Virus record (IMG/VR): IMGVR_UViG_3300012036_000028
Location: 1-22,884 of that record
Reading direction: 5' to 3' (one strand)
Length of the DNA stretch: 22,884 nucleotides
DNA from: a virus
Shown here: one piece after another, positions 1 through 7,225 of the stretch
Layout: each line of letters starts with the position of its first letter
Position numbering within the stretch: position 1 is the first letter of the stretch
Notes under the pieces: model-generated
What the model was told of the DNA's origin: nothing
Databases searched by the model: none
The model's input: the letters and a program-made list of their open reading frames with translations, nothing else
Position numbers and translations under genes: made by a program

Positions 1-517
1 TTTAAGCGAACTATTTATCGAAATGGGGATCGCTTGCACGAAAGCCGGAAAGCGTTTAGCGGACATTTCCGAGAATGGAGAAGTAGTTAATACGGATCTT
101 CCAAAAGAAGAAAAAGAAGAGCCGAAAAAGGAAAAAAGTAGCGAAAAAGCTTTCGTAGCTAAAAATCCCCCAAAGGGAAAAACGGAAGTCGGAGAATTTA
201 GAAAGCATTGGGCGGAACTATCGGCCGAAGAGCAAGACGCGTATGTCGCGGGCGAAATTGACTCTCTTGGGAACTCAATTAAAACCGCTACAAAAGCAAA
301 AGAAGCTCCGGAAGAGTTAGACGATTTCGGCGGAGAAGAGTCTCAAGCTACGGCGGACGACGTAAGAAAAGCGCTTCAAGCTTATAGTAAAAACCATAAA
401 GACGGAGTCAAAGCCGGTAAGAAAGAAGCAAAAGGCATTCTCGCGACGTTTGGCGCTATGAAGGTCGCGGATCTTAGCGAAGATCAATTTGAAGACGTGA
501 TCCAAGAGCTATCATAA
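1..517 (+). CDS. 5'-truncated phage protein of unknown function, charged, in replication operon
   Basis: The reading frame is open to the left window edge, so the gene probably starts outside. The first ATG in frame (position 23) has no Shine-Dalgarno sequence before it, and seven sense codons precede it. The visible part has a strongly charged Lys/Glu stretch (about residues 28-56 counted from ATG 23), then a predicted helical segment, then a C-terminal unit of about 55 residues (DDVRKALQAYSK ... EDQFEDVIQEL). That unit reminds me of a short helical module repeated at the C-terminus of various phage recombination and replication proteins; this is memory, not a search. Its stop codon shares one base with the start of the exonuclease gene (TAATG), so it is co-translated with the replication genes. 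A role in DNA metabolism is inferred from this position only. I do not recognise the family firmly. Confidence 0.75.
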   Translation, partial: LSELFIEMGIACTKAGKRLADISENGEVVNTDLPKEEKEEPKKEKSSEKAFVAKNPPKGKTEVGEFRKHWAELSAEEQDAYVAGEIDSLGNSIKTATKAKEAPEELDDFGGEESQATADDVRKALQAYSKNHKDGVKAGKKEAKGILATFGAMKVADLSEDQFEDVIQELS

Positions 518-1065
518 TGCATTGTATGTTAGATCTTGAAACTTTAGGAACTACTCCGGACTCCGTCGTCTTATCGGCGGGAGCGGTTTATTTTACTAAA
601 GAGCAAGGGATAATCAAGGAATCTTATAGCGTTTTTAGCGTTAAAAAACAGTTAAAAATGGGCCGTCAAATTGATACGGAGACGCTTCAATGGTGGATGA
701 AACAATCGCCGGAAGCCCGATCGGTATTAGACGAAGCTTTTAACTCTCGAGAGCCTCATAATCTTGCAAATCAATTAATGCGAGATCTCGCGGATCTTAA
801 ACATGACAAGCAATTGGATGATTTTAAAAACTTAAAAGTATGGGGAAATGGAGCAAATTTCGACGTCGTTTTGGCGGAGAGTTTTTTCCTTCATGAATAC
901 GATTCAATCCCTTGGAAGTTTTGGAATGTTAATTGCTTTCGTATGTTTAACAAGCTTACAAAATGCCGAGACAAAGTAAAAAGAGAGGGGGCTCATCATA
1001 ACGCTTTAGACGATGCGAGATATCAAGCTCAATGCGTTTTAGATATTATAAAGGGGGATAAATGA
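517..1065 (+). CDS. DEDDh 3'-5' exonuclease (RNase H-like fold; Rv2179c/DexA-like)
   Basis: Predicted 182-residue exonuclease that would remove nucleotides from 3' ends, either in DNA processing or in RNA turnover. The N-terminus starts directly with the Exo I motif (LDLETLG, D6 and E8) followed by the DSVVLSAGAVYF strand typical of the compact Rv2179c-like/T4 DexA-like branch. The C-terminal Exo III motif is HHNALDDA with H161 and D166 (H-x4-D), which makes it DEDDh. WGNGANFDVVLAE in the middle fits Exo II. There is no polymerase domain and the length is that of a stand-alone domain. Start ATG 517 shares a base with the upstream stop. The stop overlaps the next gene by ATGA (1062-1065). This is a second exonuclease domain in addition to the one on the polymerase, so it probably serves recombination or repair rather than proofreading. 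Confidence 0.85.
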   Translation: MHCMLDLETLGTTPDSVVLSAGAVYFTKEQGIIKESYSVFSVKKQLKMGRQIDTETLQWWMKQSPEARSVLDEAFNSREPHNLANQLMRDLADLKHDKQLDDFKNLKVWGNGANFDVVLAESFFLHEYDSIPWKFWNVNCFRMFNKLTKCRDKVKREGAHHNALDDARYQAQCVLDIIKGDK

Positions 1066-2210
1066 GCGCGCACAATGAAAGAGCCCACGCCATTCTTGGA
1101 GCTTCAAGCTCGGGAAGATGGCTTAAATGCCCAGGCTCGGTAAGATTAAACGAGCAAGCGCCTCCTCAAAAGTTTAGCGAGTACGCGGCTTTAGGGACGG
1201 CGGCTCATGATCTTGCGGAAAAGGTTTTAAAGACTAAAACTAAAAACGCGATTGACTACAAAGGTAAAAAGATCAATGGATTTGAAGTCGATTTGGATAT
1301 GATCCAAGCCGTGCAAGTCTATGTCGATTTGATCCGAGAAGAGTCAAAAGGTTTTAAGGTCGATCTTGAAAAGCGCTTTTCTCTTGAATGGCTTCATAAA
1401 GGTATGTTTGGGACAAATGATGCGAGTTTCGGAGAGCCTTTTGGGACTTTAAATATCTACGATTATAAGCACGGGGCGGGAATCGCCGTCGAAGCGGAAA
1501 ATAATACTCAAATGTTATATTACGCTCTTGGCGCGTCTTATGATCCGGATACTAAAGATCTTGAAGACTACGAAGAAATTAGAATGGTCATAGTTCAACC
1601 GCGAGCATTTCACGAAGACGGCCCGATAAGATCTTGGACTATTTCAAGGGATGAGCTCTTGGAATGGAAAGAGAAAATTAAGGCCGGAGCAATTGCGACG
1701 GAAGATCCAAACGCTCCTTTCAATCCATTCGACGACGCTTGCCGTTGGTGTAATGCGGCGGGATTTTGTCCGGCGCTTAACCAAAAAACGCAAGAGATCG
1801 CAAAGACCGATTTTGAGGATACTCTCCCGGATGCGAAGGCCATAACAATCGAGCAAGCGGCGAAAGTCGTAGCTCATAAAAAAATGCTTTCGGACTTTGT
1901 AGAGGCTTGCGAGGCGAGAATCGAAGAGGAAATGATAACTAATAAGAAGACTTTAAAAGGTCTAAAAGTAGTTAGAAAAAGAGGCGCTACCATTTGGAAT
2001 GATGAGGGCATGACAGAAAAAGTCTTGGCCAAAGAATACGGCGATAAGATTTATAATAAGAAGATCAAAACGCCTAACCAAATGGAGAAAGCTCTCGGAA
2101 AAGATGCAATCCAAGACCTCTTCCAAAAGGTCGAGGGCGGTTTTACGATTGCACCGGAAAGTGATCGGAGAAAAGAAGTAAATTTAGATCCAAAATTGGA
2201 CTTTGAATAA
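1062..2210 (+). CDS. DUF2800 phage nuclease, PD-(D/E)XK (RecB/Cas4-like) with four-cysteine pattern
   Basis: 382-residue protein of the DUF2800 type, regularly found beside DUF2815 and family A polymerase genes in phages. Visible nuclease motifs: GTAAH (H49), GTNDA (D120), the DYK of motif II/III (D134-x-K136), and a Q150-x3-Y154 motif as in RecB-family nucleases. Cysteines C23 (in LKCPGS) and C227-x2-C230-x5-C236 have the arrangement that holds a 4Fe-4S cluster in Cas4 and AddB nucleases. From the family I expect a DNA exonuclease that makes single strands for recombination. The Fe-S cluster is inferred from spacing only. It lies between a DEDDh exonuclease and a single-stranded DNA-binding protein, a sensible recombination set. 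The start overlaps the upstream stop by ATGA. The next gene follows after 29 bases with its own strong ribosome binding site. Confidence 0.88.
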   Translation: MSAHNERAHAILGASSSGRWLKCPGSVRLNEQAPPQKFSEYAALGTAAHDLAEKVLKTKTKNAIDYKGKKINGFEVDLDMIQAVQVYVDLIREESKGFKVDLEKRFSLEWLHKGMFGTNDASFGEPFGTLNIYDYKHGAGIAVEAENNTQMLYYALGASYDPDTKDLEDYEEIRMVIVQPRAFHEDGPIRSWTISRDELLEWKEKIKAGAIATEDPNAPFNPFDDACRWCNAAGFCPALNQKTQEIAKTDFEDTLPDAKAITIEQAAKVVAHKKMLSDFVEACEARIEEEMITNKKTLKGLKVVRKRGATIWNDEGMTEKVLAKEYGDKIYNKKIKTPNQMEKALGKDAIQDLFQKVEGGFTIAPESDRRKEVNLDPKLDFE

Positions 2211-2225
2211 TCACGAAAATTCACT

Positions 2226-2232
2226 AAAGGAG
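2226..2232 (+). promoter_or_regulatory. Strong Shine-Dalgarno for the ssDNA-binding protein
   Basis: AAAGGAG ends seven bases before ATG 2240, in the only real gap (29 bases) of the + strand operon. The other + strand genes start inside or on the stop of the gene before. A full-strength site here fits a protein needed in large, stoichiometric amounts. Confidence 0.8.
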
Positions 2233-2239
2233 AATTAAA

Positions 2240-2848
2240 ATGAGTACGAAAAAAACTGAATTTGTAAAATGCATGAGCCCTAAATTTAGAGCTTCATTTG
2301 CCCAAGTCTTTACGCCTAAATCAATGGAAGGCTCTACGGTCGAGAAATACTCCGTCGTTATGCTATTTGATAAGGAAGCGCAAGCGACTCCCGAATATAA
2401 AGCGATGAAAGCGGCAGCAAAGAAAAAACTTGTCGAGAAATTTGGGGCGGATGAGAAGAAATGGCCAGCAAATTTAAAAAATCCATTTAGAAGCGGAGCG
2501 GAGAAATCGGGGAAATATGAAGGTTATACCGACGACGTTATCTTTGTAACGGCTTCAAGTCTTGCAAAGAATAAGCCGGGAATTGTAGATAATAATCGCC
2601 AAGACATTATAAGCGAAGAGGGTTTTTACTCGGGATGCTACGCGAGAGCGACGATCAATCCTTATGCTTATTCTAAGGCCGGGAATAATGGAGTAGCATT
2701 TGGGCTTTTAAATATTCAAAAGCTCGGAGACGGCGAGCCATTTAGCGGTAAGACAGCGGCGAAAGATGATTTTGAAGCGGTCGAAGTTGAGAGCGATTTC
2801 GCATCAAATGACGATAATAGCGAAGACGGCGACTCTTCCGAATGGTAG
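2240..2848 (+). CDS. Single-stranded DNA-binding protein, DUF2815 / Enc34-type
   Basis: 202-residue protein of the DUF2815 family, whose member from phage Enc34 is a structurally characterised ssDNA-binding protein with an OB fold related to T7 gp2.5. Family-typical segments are the N-terminal strand around FRASFAQVFTPK, the EKYSVVMLFDK strand, NPFRSGAEK, and the YARATINPYAY motif near residue 140. The C-terminus is a strongly acidic tail of Asp, Glu and Ser ending in Trp. Such a tail in phage SSBs contacts the polymerase and nuclease partners. It would coat single strands made by the DUF2800 nuclease or at the replication fork. The polymerase start codon (2842) lies inside the last codons of this gene, so translation of the two is probably coupled. 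Confidence 0.88.
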   Translation: MSTKKTEFVKCMSPKFRASFAQVFTPKSMEGSTVEKYSVVMLFDKEAQATPEYKAMKAAAKKKLVEKFGADEKKWPANLKNPFRSGAEKSGKYEGYTDDVIFVTASSLAKNKPGIVDNNRQDIISEEGFYSGCYARATINPYAYSKAGNNGVAFGLLNIQKLGDGEPFSGKTAAKDDFEAVEVESDFASNDDNSEDGDSSEW

Positions 2849-4905
2849 AACACGCGACTATCGACTTTGAGACATATAGTGAACTCGACGTCCGGAAGGT
2901 CGGAGCTTGGAGATATTCCGGGCATCCGTCTACGGACGTCCTTTGTCTCGCGTATCGCATACCGGGCGAGCCGATGCGACTTTGGACTCCTTACTTTGAG
3001 CCAATGGATAATCTCGATAAAATCCCGACTCCGCTTTTAGATTACATCGAAGCGGGCGGGATCATTGAAGCCCACAATAACGAATTTGAGAGAGCGATTT
3101 GGGAAAATGTACTCGTAAGAAAGTATAATTTCCCAAATCTTCCTTTTGAGCAATGTAGATGCTCCGCCGCGAAAGCCGCCGCGCTCGCATTGCCAAGAGG
3201 TTTAGATGGACTCGGCCAAGCTTTAGGCCTTGAGACTGTCAAAGATATGACGGGAAATAGGCTTATGAAAAAGATATCAAAGCCTAGAAAGCCCTTAAAA
3301 GCGGAAAAAAAGAAATTACTTGAAGATCCGGACGTCCGAGAGCTTAGTCCTACAAAATTTATCCATGATCCAAGCGGAGAAGAAATCGTTTTTAGGCATG
3401 AAAAACCCGAAGAGTATATCCGCGTTTTTGAATATTGCGAGACGGATACCCTTGTCGAAGAAAAAGCAAGTGAGATCATGCCGGATCTTTCGCCCGATGA
3501 ATTACAAGTTTGGAGACTCGATCAAAAAATTAATAAGCGCGGGATTTATTGCGACTTAAAGCTCGTAAATACTTCCCTCGAATTTATAGAGCAATATTCC
3601 AAAGAATTAACGGAAAAGCTTATAAATCTGACAAATGGCGAAGTCCAAACGCCGGGCCAAAGAGATAAAATACTCGCTTTTTTAGAAAGTAATGGCTTGC
3701 AAATGCCCGGATTAACCGCCGCGGACGTAGAGAAATCCATAAAAGATCCGACTACTCCGGAGATATGCCGAGAAGTTTTAGAGATCCGCCAAGCCCTTTC
3801 CAAATCTTCGACGAAGAAATTTAAGAAGTTTTTGGAAATGGTATGCGAAGACGGTCGAATCCGCGGAACTCTTTTATATCATGGAGCTTCGACGGGACGA
3901 TGGGCCGGAAAAGGAATCCAAGTCCAAAACCTCCCAAGAGGGACGATAAAAGACGTTGGATCTTGCATAGATATGATCCTCGAAGGAGACTATATTTTCT
4001 TCCGCGCTTGTTATCCGGACGTCTTAGGGGCGATTTCTTCATGCATCCGGGGAGCTTTAACCGCCGCTCCGGGAAAGAAATTAATTTGCGCCGATTTCTC
4101 CTCGATTGAATCTCGCGGGCTCTTTTGGCTTGCGGACGAAGAGGTCGGGCTTGAGATTTACCGCGGCGACGGAAAGATTTACGAAGAAATGGCCGCGGAA
4201 ATCTATAACAAATCTCCCGATGAAATTCTCGGCGGGACAATGGAGAGAAATCTCGGAAAGCAAGCCGTCTTAGGATGCGGATATGGCATGGGCGCGGCGA
4301 AGTTTCAAATCACTTGCGAGGGATATGGAATGGACGTCGATAAACCTATGGCCCAAAAAGCCGTTACGGCATATCGATCTAAGTTTCCAAGAGTCCCGGC
4401 ATTTTGGAGAGAATGCGAAGACGCCGCAATCGGCGCGACCTTATATCCCGGTAAGATCTATAAAACGGGGAAAGTCGCTTGGCGAGTAGTCGGAGATTTT
4501 CTTTACGCTAAACTCCCAAGTGGTCGAAAGATTGCCTACCATAAACCAAAACTTGAGAGAAAGAAGACGCCTTGGGGCGAAATGAAGCTCGTTTTAACTT
4601 ATATGGGCGTCGATTCTCAAACGAAAAGATATTGTAGACAGCATACTTATGGCGGAAAGATCGTCGAGAATATTACTCAAGCGGTCGCCCGTGACTTTAT
4701 GGCCGAAGCTATGTTAAGAATCGAAGACGCCGGATACTCTCTTATAATGAGCGTCCACGACGAACTCGTCGCCGAAGTAGACGAAGATTTCGGATCTCTT
4801 GAAGAGTTTGAAAGATTAATGGAAGAGCTTCCGGAATGGGCAAAAGGATCTAGTCCATGCCCTATCGCCGTAGAGGGATGGGAAGGCAAAAGGTTTAAAA
4901 AATGA
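2842..4905 (+). CDS. Family A DNA polymerase with 3'-5' exonuclease domain
   Basis: 687-residue replicative polymerase of the phage PolA type. The N-terminal DEDD exonuclease shows Exo I IDFET (D8, E10), Exo II EAHNNEFE and Exo III YCETD. The C-terminal polymerase domain shows motif A CADFSSIESRG (D418), the O helix RNLGKQAVLGCGYG (R469, K473, L477, Y481) and motif C SVHDELVAEV (H639, D640, E641). No 5'-3' exonuclease domain is present, as usual for phage enzymes. All catalytic residues I can check are there, so it should be active. The residue matching E. coli Pol I Phe762 is leucine (L477), a variant common in environmental phages. The gene starts seven bases before the end of the SSB gene and ends in an ATGA overlap with a 30-codon ORF. 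Confidence 0.95.
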   Translation: MVEHATIDFETYSELDVRKVGAWRYSGHPSTDVLCLAYRIPGEPMRLWTPYFEPMDNLDKIPTPLLDYIEAGGIIEAHNNEFERAIWENVLVRKYNFPNLPFEQCRCSAAKAAALALPRGLDGLGQALGLETVKDMTGNRLMKKISKPRKPLKAEKKKLLEDPDVRELSPTKFIHDPSGEEIVFRHEKPEEYIRVFEYCETDTLVEEKASEIMPDLSPDELQVWRLDQKINKRGIYCDLKLVNTSLEFIEQYSKELTEKLINLTNGEVQTPGQRDKILAFLESNGLQMPGLTAADVEKSIKDPTTPEICREVLEIRQALSKSSTKKFKKFLEMVCEDGRIRGTLLYHGASTGRWAGKGIQVQNLPRGTIKDVGSCIDMILEGDYIFFRACYPDVLGAISSCIRGALTAAPGKKLICADFSSIESRGLFWLADEEVGLEIYRGDGKIYEEMAAEIYNKSPDEILGGTMERNLGKQAVLGCGYGMGAAKFQITCEGYGMDVDKPMAQKAVTAYRSKFPRVPAFWRECEDAAIGATLYPGKIYKTGKVAWRVVGDFLYAKLPSGRKIAYHKPKLERKKTPWGEMKLVLTYMGVDSQTKRYCRQHTYGGKIVENITQAVARDFMAEAMLRIEDAGYSLIMSVHDELVAEVDEDFGSLEEFERLMEELPEWAKGSSPCPIAVEGWEGKRFKK

Positions 4906-4994
4906 TTTATGTTATCTTATGGCTTATTGGCGTATTTTTGATTTGTAGATTTTTCGCCGTCGTCGATACTAAAGACGACGACGAATATCCTTAG
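4902..4994 (+). CDS. Small 30-residue membrane peptide with acidic tail
   Basis: This short ORF starts at an ATGA overlap with the polymerase stop, the same coupling used elsewhere in the operon. Residues 1-17 (MIYVILWLIGVFLICRF) are a hydrophobic stretch long enough for one membrane span. The rest ends in VVDTKDDDEYP, a short acidic tail. It is the last gene of the + strand operon, and its stop overlaps the stop of the convergent tail operon. I do not recognise it. Support comes from the start overlap, the hydrophobic composition and the fact that it exactly fills the space between the two operons. There is no homology evidence. It could also be chance read-through of a short open stretch. 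Confidence 0.5.
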   Translation: MIYVILWLIGVFLICRFFAVVDTKDDDEYP

Positions 4995-5338
4995 CAAAGA
5001 GAGCTTTCGACTGTTAAAACATTTTTAAATATAATTATGCTCGTTTTTGAAGCAATTACGATGCTTACTTGGATATCTTGCTTTTGCCCACGTTTTAAAA
5101 GTAACGTGTCCGCCTCTTCCCAATCGACTGTAAAAACTCCGCCCGCTCCGGCCTCTACGTTTATTTTCCCACTAACGAGATCAAGCTCTAAATACCCGCC
5201 TCCGTCTTGAGGGAAACAAACTTTTACTTCCGTCGCCGCGGATAGATCTTTGGGCCTTTGGACTTTATTTTCGTCCTCTTCCAATATTTGAAAGCTTAAT
5301 GGCTCATCCGAGCCCTTTACGACTGTTATCTCTTGCAT
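4991..5338 (-). CDS. BppU-N-like phage baseplate/appendage protein
   Basis: 115-residue protein, last gene of the leftward operon. The sequence alternates short strands in the order seen in the N-terminal Ig-like domain of phage upper baseplate proteins (BppU/DUF2479 type): an EITVVKGSDEPLSFQIL strand, PKDLSAATEVKVCFPQ, a LELDLVSGKINV strand, GGVFTVDWEEADTLLLKRG, then a last pair of strands. This is similarity by eye, so I propose a small structural attachment domain and not a proven baseplate part. It overlaps the end of the repeat-containing gene upstream by 13 bases. Its stop codon overlaps the stop of the 30-codon ORF on the other strand. Confidence 0.6.
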   Translation of the reverse strand: MQEITVVKGSDEPLSFQILEEDENKVQRPKDLSAATEVKVCFPQDGGGYLELDLVSGKINVEAGAGGVFTVDWEEADTLLLKRGQKQDIQVSIVIASKTSIIIFKNVLTVESSLC

Positions 5339-5811
5339 GATATTACTCCTTTGAGCGTCTTTTTATTGATTATACCTTTTAAATGATAAGGCTTTTTGAT
5401 CGTTCCGACTAATTGCTTTTGGCGGATCGTTCCAATGAGCCGCGTATTTGAGCGTAAAACGCCCTTAATCGTCTTCTTTTGGATTATCCCGAATAATCTA
5501 ACGGGAATGGACTCCCCGCCCCCTATGCCCGTATCCTCGAGCTTTTTAAATACTTCCGTTTGACGGCAAAGATCGCTCTCCATTGTATAAAGAGAATCTA
5601 AATATGCGACATATTGAATAATTATAAGCTCTAAATTAGGCATATTATAACTAAAAGATTCGAATCTTCCTTCGCCTTTGTCCGCGAGATCTCTTGTCGT
5701 TAAAAGATTATTGTCTTTGTCATAAACTAAGGCCCTAACGTAATAAGTAACGCCCTCCGGGCATTCAATTTGAGCCGATAATGGGACGATTGATCCTACT
5801 TTTATGCTCAT
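5326..5811 (-). CDS. Phage appendage protein: beta domain plus six short L-x-G-x-I repeats
   Basis: 161 residues in two parts. Residues 1-90 look like a beta-sandwich: a VPLSAQIECP strand, VTYYVRALVYDKDNNLL, a DLADKGEGRFES turn and a final strand around residues 62-76. This resembles small domains found in phage fibre and baseplate proteins. After a glycine linker (GIGGG), residues 104-158 hold six units of nine to ten residues, each with a hydrophobic-x-Gly-x-Ile core: LFGII, IKGVL, LIGTI, LVGTI, LKGII, LKGVI. The spacers are rich in Lys and Arg. Short repeats of this kind usually form a beta-solenoid or a stacked strand ladder. The start ATG overlaps the upstream stop by ATGA. I have no family name; a tail appendage is inferred from neighbours and fold. 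Confidence 0.7.
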   Translation of the reverse strand: MSIKVGSIVPLSAQIECPEGVTYYVRALVYDKDNNLLTTRDLADKGEGRFESFSYNMPNLELIIIQYVAYLDSLYTMESDLCRQTEVFKKLEDTGIGGGESIPVRLFGIIQKKTIKGVLRSNTRLIGTIRQKQLVGTIKKPYHLKGIINKKTLKGVISCKR

Positions 5812-6329
5812 ATTTCGCCCCTATAGAGTAAGCCTCGAGAGACTAAATCGTCGAGAAGAGCTTGCGTTTCGTCAAGGTCATAGTCATTTTCGTTTTTGGA
5901 GATCTTTACGCCCATAACGTCGCGAATAAATAATACGAGAATCTCATTACAAATGACGTTAGTCGGATTCCCTCTCCAAATACTTTTCTTTGAAAAACCT
6001 AATATTTTTATAAGTAATCCGAATATTTGGCCCATAGAGTATCCGCGCCCTTCGTTACTTTCCATCCATTTAAGGATCTCGATCCGACGCTCTTCCGGGA
6101 TTGTAAAATAATAAGTTCTCCGGATATCATAAGATTTTAAAAATTTATATTTAGGAAGACTTTTAACTTTCCAAAAAGTAGCGTCATAATATCGCTTTGA
6201 GCCCGTTTCGCCGTAATAGGCCATAAAAGTATGACTAGCGTCAATCTTTTGAAGCCAATTGATTAAAAGAGCAAAGATATTAAATGGAAATTTATTCTTT
6301 GAAAAAGCAAATCCAAATTCTATTTTCAT
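5808..6329 (-). CDS. Permuted NlpC/P60-like (YiiX-type) cysteine hydrolase, putative
   Basis: 173 residues. The order of likely catalytic residues is that of circularly permuted papain-fold enzymes such as YiiX/YebB-like NlpC/P60 proteins: histidine first (ASHTFMAYYG, H33), cysteine later at the start of a helix (NVICNEILVLF, C127 with E129). The NEGRGYSMGQIFG segment before the cysteine and YDLDETQALLDDL after it also fit that group. Such proteins cut amide bonds in peptidoglycan or act on lipids or protein ends. Here it lies among tail appendage genes, far from the amidase, so a virion-borne wall-degrading or capping activity is possible but inferred. There is no signal peptide. It overlaps both neighbours by four bases. 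The main doubt is that the assignment rests on two short motifs. Confidence 0.6.
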   Translation of the reverse strand: MKIEFGFAFSKNKFPFNIFALLINWLQKIDASHTFMAYYGETGSKRYYDATFWKVKSLPKYKFLKSYDIRRTYYFTIPEERRIEILKWMESNEGRGYSMGQIFGLLIKILGFSKKSIWRGNPTNVICNEILVLFIRDVMGVKISKNENDYDLDETQALLDDLVSRGLLYRGEI

Positions 6330-7225
6330 ATTGAGAACTCCCCGACTAAGTAATTTAAGATAGACAATTGTCCGCCCATAGCGTTCGGCTTGAAATTAAG
6401 CCAAGTATCGGTAGAAATTGCCGCTTGCTCAAAAGCTACATTTATAGTCTTTTTTCCAAAATTAGGATCATTAATATCTGTAATAGTCGAAGAGTTATCG
6501 ACAAAATTCTTAAAAGCACTATTAAAGCGATCCATAAAATCTCGCCCTAATAGTAAAACCGTTTGAGGATTTAAAGAATATTCGGCGCTCGCGTCTTCGT
6601 CGCTTGCCGCTTCAAGTAAAAAGGATAAGACGGGCAATTGGACGCCGTCTACAATATTCCCTCTTCGTCTTTTCCCCTCAAGGATTTGATCGATCGGATT
6701 AATAGTATAAATTTTTTCGGTTGTTTTAAGTGTAGGGAGAGGCTCATTTTCAAAATTATACCACGTCCGAATAGTATCTCTTCGCGTAGCAAAACCAAAT
6801 TGATCTCTTTCGTAATTTATATTTACTTTTAAAACTAAGTCCGTTAGTTCCGGATTTCTAAACCATTTAACTTCCCTTAATTCCCCTTGGAAAAAAGATC
6901 TTTTAGGGTATAGGCTTTCTTTTAATTCGCTTTTGTAATCAATATCTTGATAAGGCTTATTACGAAGCTCGTCGCTTACCATATCAAGGATCTTAGGGCC
7001 GAATTTACCTTGGGCGATATGACTTAAAATGTATTGCTCGACGTCTTGCGCCTCTTGATTTGTTAAATTTCTTTTAAAATAAAGACTAAAATTTTCCCCA
7101 TTTCGCATAATAGTGGAATAGAAAGAAGAAAAAACCGCGTTTAATTCATAATTTAACTTAGTTTGGTTAAGCTCTTGAGCCGCAATATCTTCATTAATAT
7201 TATAATCTATTTTAAATACGGACAT
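6326..7225 (-). CDS. Probable phage structural protein of unknown family, 299 aa
   Basis: I place the start at ATG 7225, which shares one base with the stop of the gene upstream (TAATG). A longer frame to 7270 would run through the upstream gene and is unlikely. The protein begins MSVFKIDYNINEDIAAQELN and has mixed helical and strand character. There is no signal peptide, membrane span or catalytic motif I recognise. The middle (about residues 110-170) contains a strand-rich part with ERDQFGFATRRDTIRTWYNF. The C-terminal part ends in GGQLSILNYLVGEFSI. Its place between a fibre gene and the papain-like gene, inside one tightly coupled run, suggests a virion appendage or its assembly factor. 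This is inference from position only. Confidence 0.6.
   Translation of the reverse strand: MSVFKIDYNINEDIAAQELNQTKLNYELNAVFSSFYSTIMRNGENFSLYFKRNLTNQEAQDVEQYILSHIAQGKFGPKILDMVSDELRNKPYQDIDYKSELKESLYPKRSFFQGELREVKWFRNPELTDLVLKVNINYERDQFGFATRRDTIRTWYNFENEPLPTLKTTEKIYTINPIDQILEGKRRRGNIVDGVQLPVLSFLLEAASDEDASAEYSLNPQTVLLLGRDFMDRFNSAFKNFVDNSSTITDINDPNFGKKTINVAFEQAAISTDTWLNFKPNAMGGQLSILNYLVGEFSI

Noticed and set aside
3042-3479. A 145-codon frame on the - strand opposite the polymerase gene
   Set aside because: Ser/Phe-rich antisense shadow of the exonuclease region of the polymerase; no start signal, no recognisable features.
3821-4240. A 139-codon frame on the - strand opposite polymerase motif A
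   Set aside because: Arg-rich antisense shadow with no ribosome binding site; the polymerase frame there carries catalytic motifs.
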